Assembly: GCA_964614415.1 (NCBI GenBank)
Contig: CAZTLE010000190.1
Location: 1 to 7,849, forward strand
Direction: 5' to 3'
DNA from: CAZTLE01 sp964614415
GTDB lineage: Bacteria > Bacteroidota > Bacteroidia > Flavobacteriales > Flavobacteriaceae
Length of the DNA: 7,849 nt
The notes under the pieces were generated by a model. The model made no database searches. It was not told where the DNA came from and saw nothing but the letters and a program-made list of their open reading frames with translations. The position numbers and the translations under genes were made by a program. Shown piece after piece: positions 6,601 through 7,849 of this stretch (the stretch's first letter is position 1; the number at the start of each line of letters is the position of its first letter).

Positions 6601-7849
6601 ATGGATGTACCAATTGAAAAGAAAAAGTTTTCAAAACAAAAATTGGGTCTCTACGGAGGTATTGCGCTAATCGTTGCCTTAATTGTCTTCGTAGTTGTTA
6701 AGACTTCCGGAGGTTCGAAATTAAATGTTGAAAAAGAGCGTATATCTATACATACAGTCTCCAGAGATGTTTTTCAGGAGAATATTCCCGTAAGCGGAAT
6801 TGTGCTTCCGGTTACAACCATCTATCTGGATGCTTTAGAAGGCGGCCGCGTAGAAGAAATTTTCGTAGAAGACGGGGCAGTGATGAAGAAAGGGGAGCCT
6901 ATTTTAAGACTTTCAAACACCGATCTGGAATTAAGTCTCATCAACCAGGAAACCTCAGTATATAATCTGTTAACTCAAATGCAGATTTCCCAAAATCAGG
7001 CACGCCAGAATACCATCAATCGAATGAATCAATTCACGGATGTGGAGAATAACCTTATCGAAGCAAAGCGTGTTTATGATCTGAATAAAAAGCTTTATGA
7101 CAAGGGTGCTATTGGCAGACAGGATTATCAATCTTCAAAGAATAATTACGAGTATCAGGTTGAACGTATGAAATTGGCGAAGCAAGTGTTGTCCGAAGAT
7201 TCCATTTCTTCCAAACTTGAGATTAGCCAGGCCAGGGATTCCTACGCCAGAACTCAAAGTGCTCTGGAGCTGATGCGTAAAAAAGTGGGGGACTTGGTGG
7301 TACGGGCTCCTATAGATGGTCAGCTAACTTCATTAGACGCGGAAATCGGTCAATCTATCACTAAGGGAACACGATTAGGTCAGGTAGACGTGACCACCGG
7401 CTACAAGGTAAGAGTTGATATAGACGAACACTATATCTCAAGAATTTACAACGGTCAAATAGGAACCTTTACGCTTAATAATAAAGCCTACACCCTGGTC
7501 ATTAAAAAGGTGTTCACACAAGTTACTAATGGTCGATTTCAAGTGGATATGGAGTTTCAAAGTGAAACACCGGAAGGCATTAGAAGAGGACAAAACCTAC
7601 AGATACGTGTAGCATTGAGTGCAGAGAAGGAAGCGTTGCTGGTTGCCAAGGGAGGGTTCTTTCAAAAAACCGGGGGTAACTGGATGTTTAAAGTGAGTGA
7701 AGATGGAAGAACAGCTTACCGAGTTGATGTAAGACTTGGGAGTCAAAACACGGAGTATTATGAAGTGCTTGAAGGCTTAAATCCCGGTGACAAGGTGGTA
7801 ACATCAAGCTACGATTCATACAGAGACGTAGAAGAACTAATATTAAAAT
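6601..7849 (+). CDS. HlyD/MacA-type periplasmic adaptor (membrane fusion protein), cut at right edge
   Basis: The frame is open from ATG 6601 to the window end, giving 416 residues and no stop. It ends DVEELILK, which looks like the natural C-terminus, so probably only a few codons are missing. A lysine-rich cytoplasmic start (IEKKKFSKQK) precedes one membrane anchor (about 16-34); there is no lipobox. The first lipoyl half is at about 75-105 (GGRVEEIFVEDGAVMKKGEPI), a long alpha-helical hairpin at about 107-230, the second lipoyl half at 234-262 (VRAPIDGQLTSLDAEIGQSI), a beta-barrel at about 268-338 and a membrane-proximal domain at 345-410. Such proteins bridge an inner-membrane ABC or RND pump to a TolC-type outer-membrane channel. 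The anchor and long hairpin favour a MacAB-like ABC system, whose permease and ATPase would lie beyond the edge (inference). Divergent placement suggests control by the NtrC-type regulator. No Shine-Dalgarno sequence is seen. Confidence 0.93.
   Translation, partial: MDVPIEKKKFSKQKLGLYGGIALIVALIVFVVVKTSGGSKLNVEKERISIHTVSRDVFQENIPVSGIVLPVTTIYLDALEGGRVEEIFVEDGAVMKKGEPILRLSNTDLELSLINQETSVYNLLTQMQISQNQARQNTINRMNQFTDVENNLIEAKRVYDLNKKLYDKGAIGRQDYQSSKNNYEYQVERMKLAKQVLSEDSISSKLEISQARDSYARTQSALELMRKKVGDLVVRAPIDGQLTSLDAEIGQSITKGTRLGQVDVTTGYKVRVDIDEHYISRIYNGQIGTFTLNNKAYTLVIKKVFTQVTNGRFQVDMEFQSETPEGIRRGQNLQIRVALSAEKEALLVAKGGFFQKTGGNWMFKVSEDGRTAYRVDVRLGSQNTEYYEVLEGLNPGDKVVTSSYDSYRDVEELILK

Noticed and set aside
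6581..6652. Small ORF from ATG 6581 in another frame (begins MLKRIEKWMYQLK, 23 residues), overlapping the adaptor start
   Set aside because: It is out of frame with the adaptor, very short and mostly inside the adaptor coding sequence. There is no evidence it is a leader peptide.

Overview
The window looks like a stretch of a Bacteroidota chromosome, most likely a member of the Flavobacteriaceae. The reasons are a TonB-dependent receptor with an N-terminal CarboxypepD_reg-like domain, a lipoprotein with an acidic Cys-proximal segment, A-rich start regions without Shine-Dalgarno sequences, a TAnnTTTG-type -7 element, and modest GC content. No rRNA, complete tRNA, CRISPR array, insertion sequence or phage gene was seen.

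Layout from left to right. (1) A secreted protein of unknown function runs leftward off the left edge (start at 342, minus). (2) Divergent from it is a small lipocalin-like lipoprotein (469-1011, plus). (3) Convergent with that is a TonB-dependent outer-membrane receptor (1113-3338, minus). A probable terminator for it lies between the two genes. (4) A stretch of about 370 bases without a credible gene (3339-3709) holds a clear intrinsic terminator for the next operon and the long leader of the receptor gene. (5) A two-component operon reads leftward: an NtrC-type sigma-54 activator (5043-6395) and an NtrY-like membrane histidine kinase (3710-5053), overlapping by 11 bases. (6) A 205-base divergent control region follows. 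(7) The last gene is an inner-membrane-anchored HlyD/MacA-type periplasmic adaptor (from 6601, plus), cut by the right edge very close to its probable end.

The best-connected unit is 3629-7849. The activator keeps every residue needed for phosphorylation, ATP hydrolysis and sigma-54 contact. The control region carries a strong TTGGCAC -24 element about 40 bases before the adaptor start. Around 90-115 bases upstream of the inferred start site lie overlapping inverted repeats and a 22-base-spaced GAACAC repeat, which is where enhancer sites of such activators normally sit. The inference is that the kinase/regulator pair switches on the efflux adaptor and whatever transporter genes follow beyond the right edge. 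The weak point is a poor -12 element. The receptor and the two small exported proteins show no direct link to this circuit.
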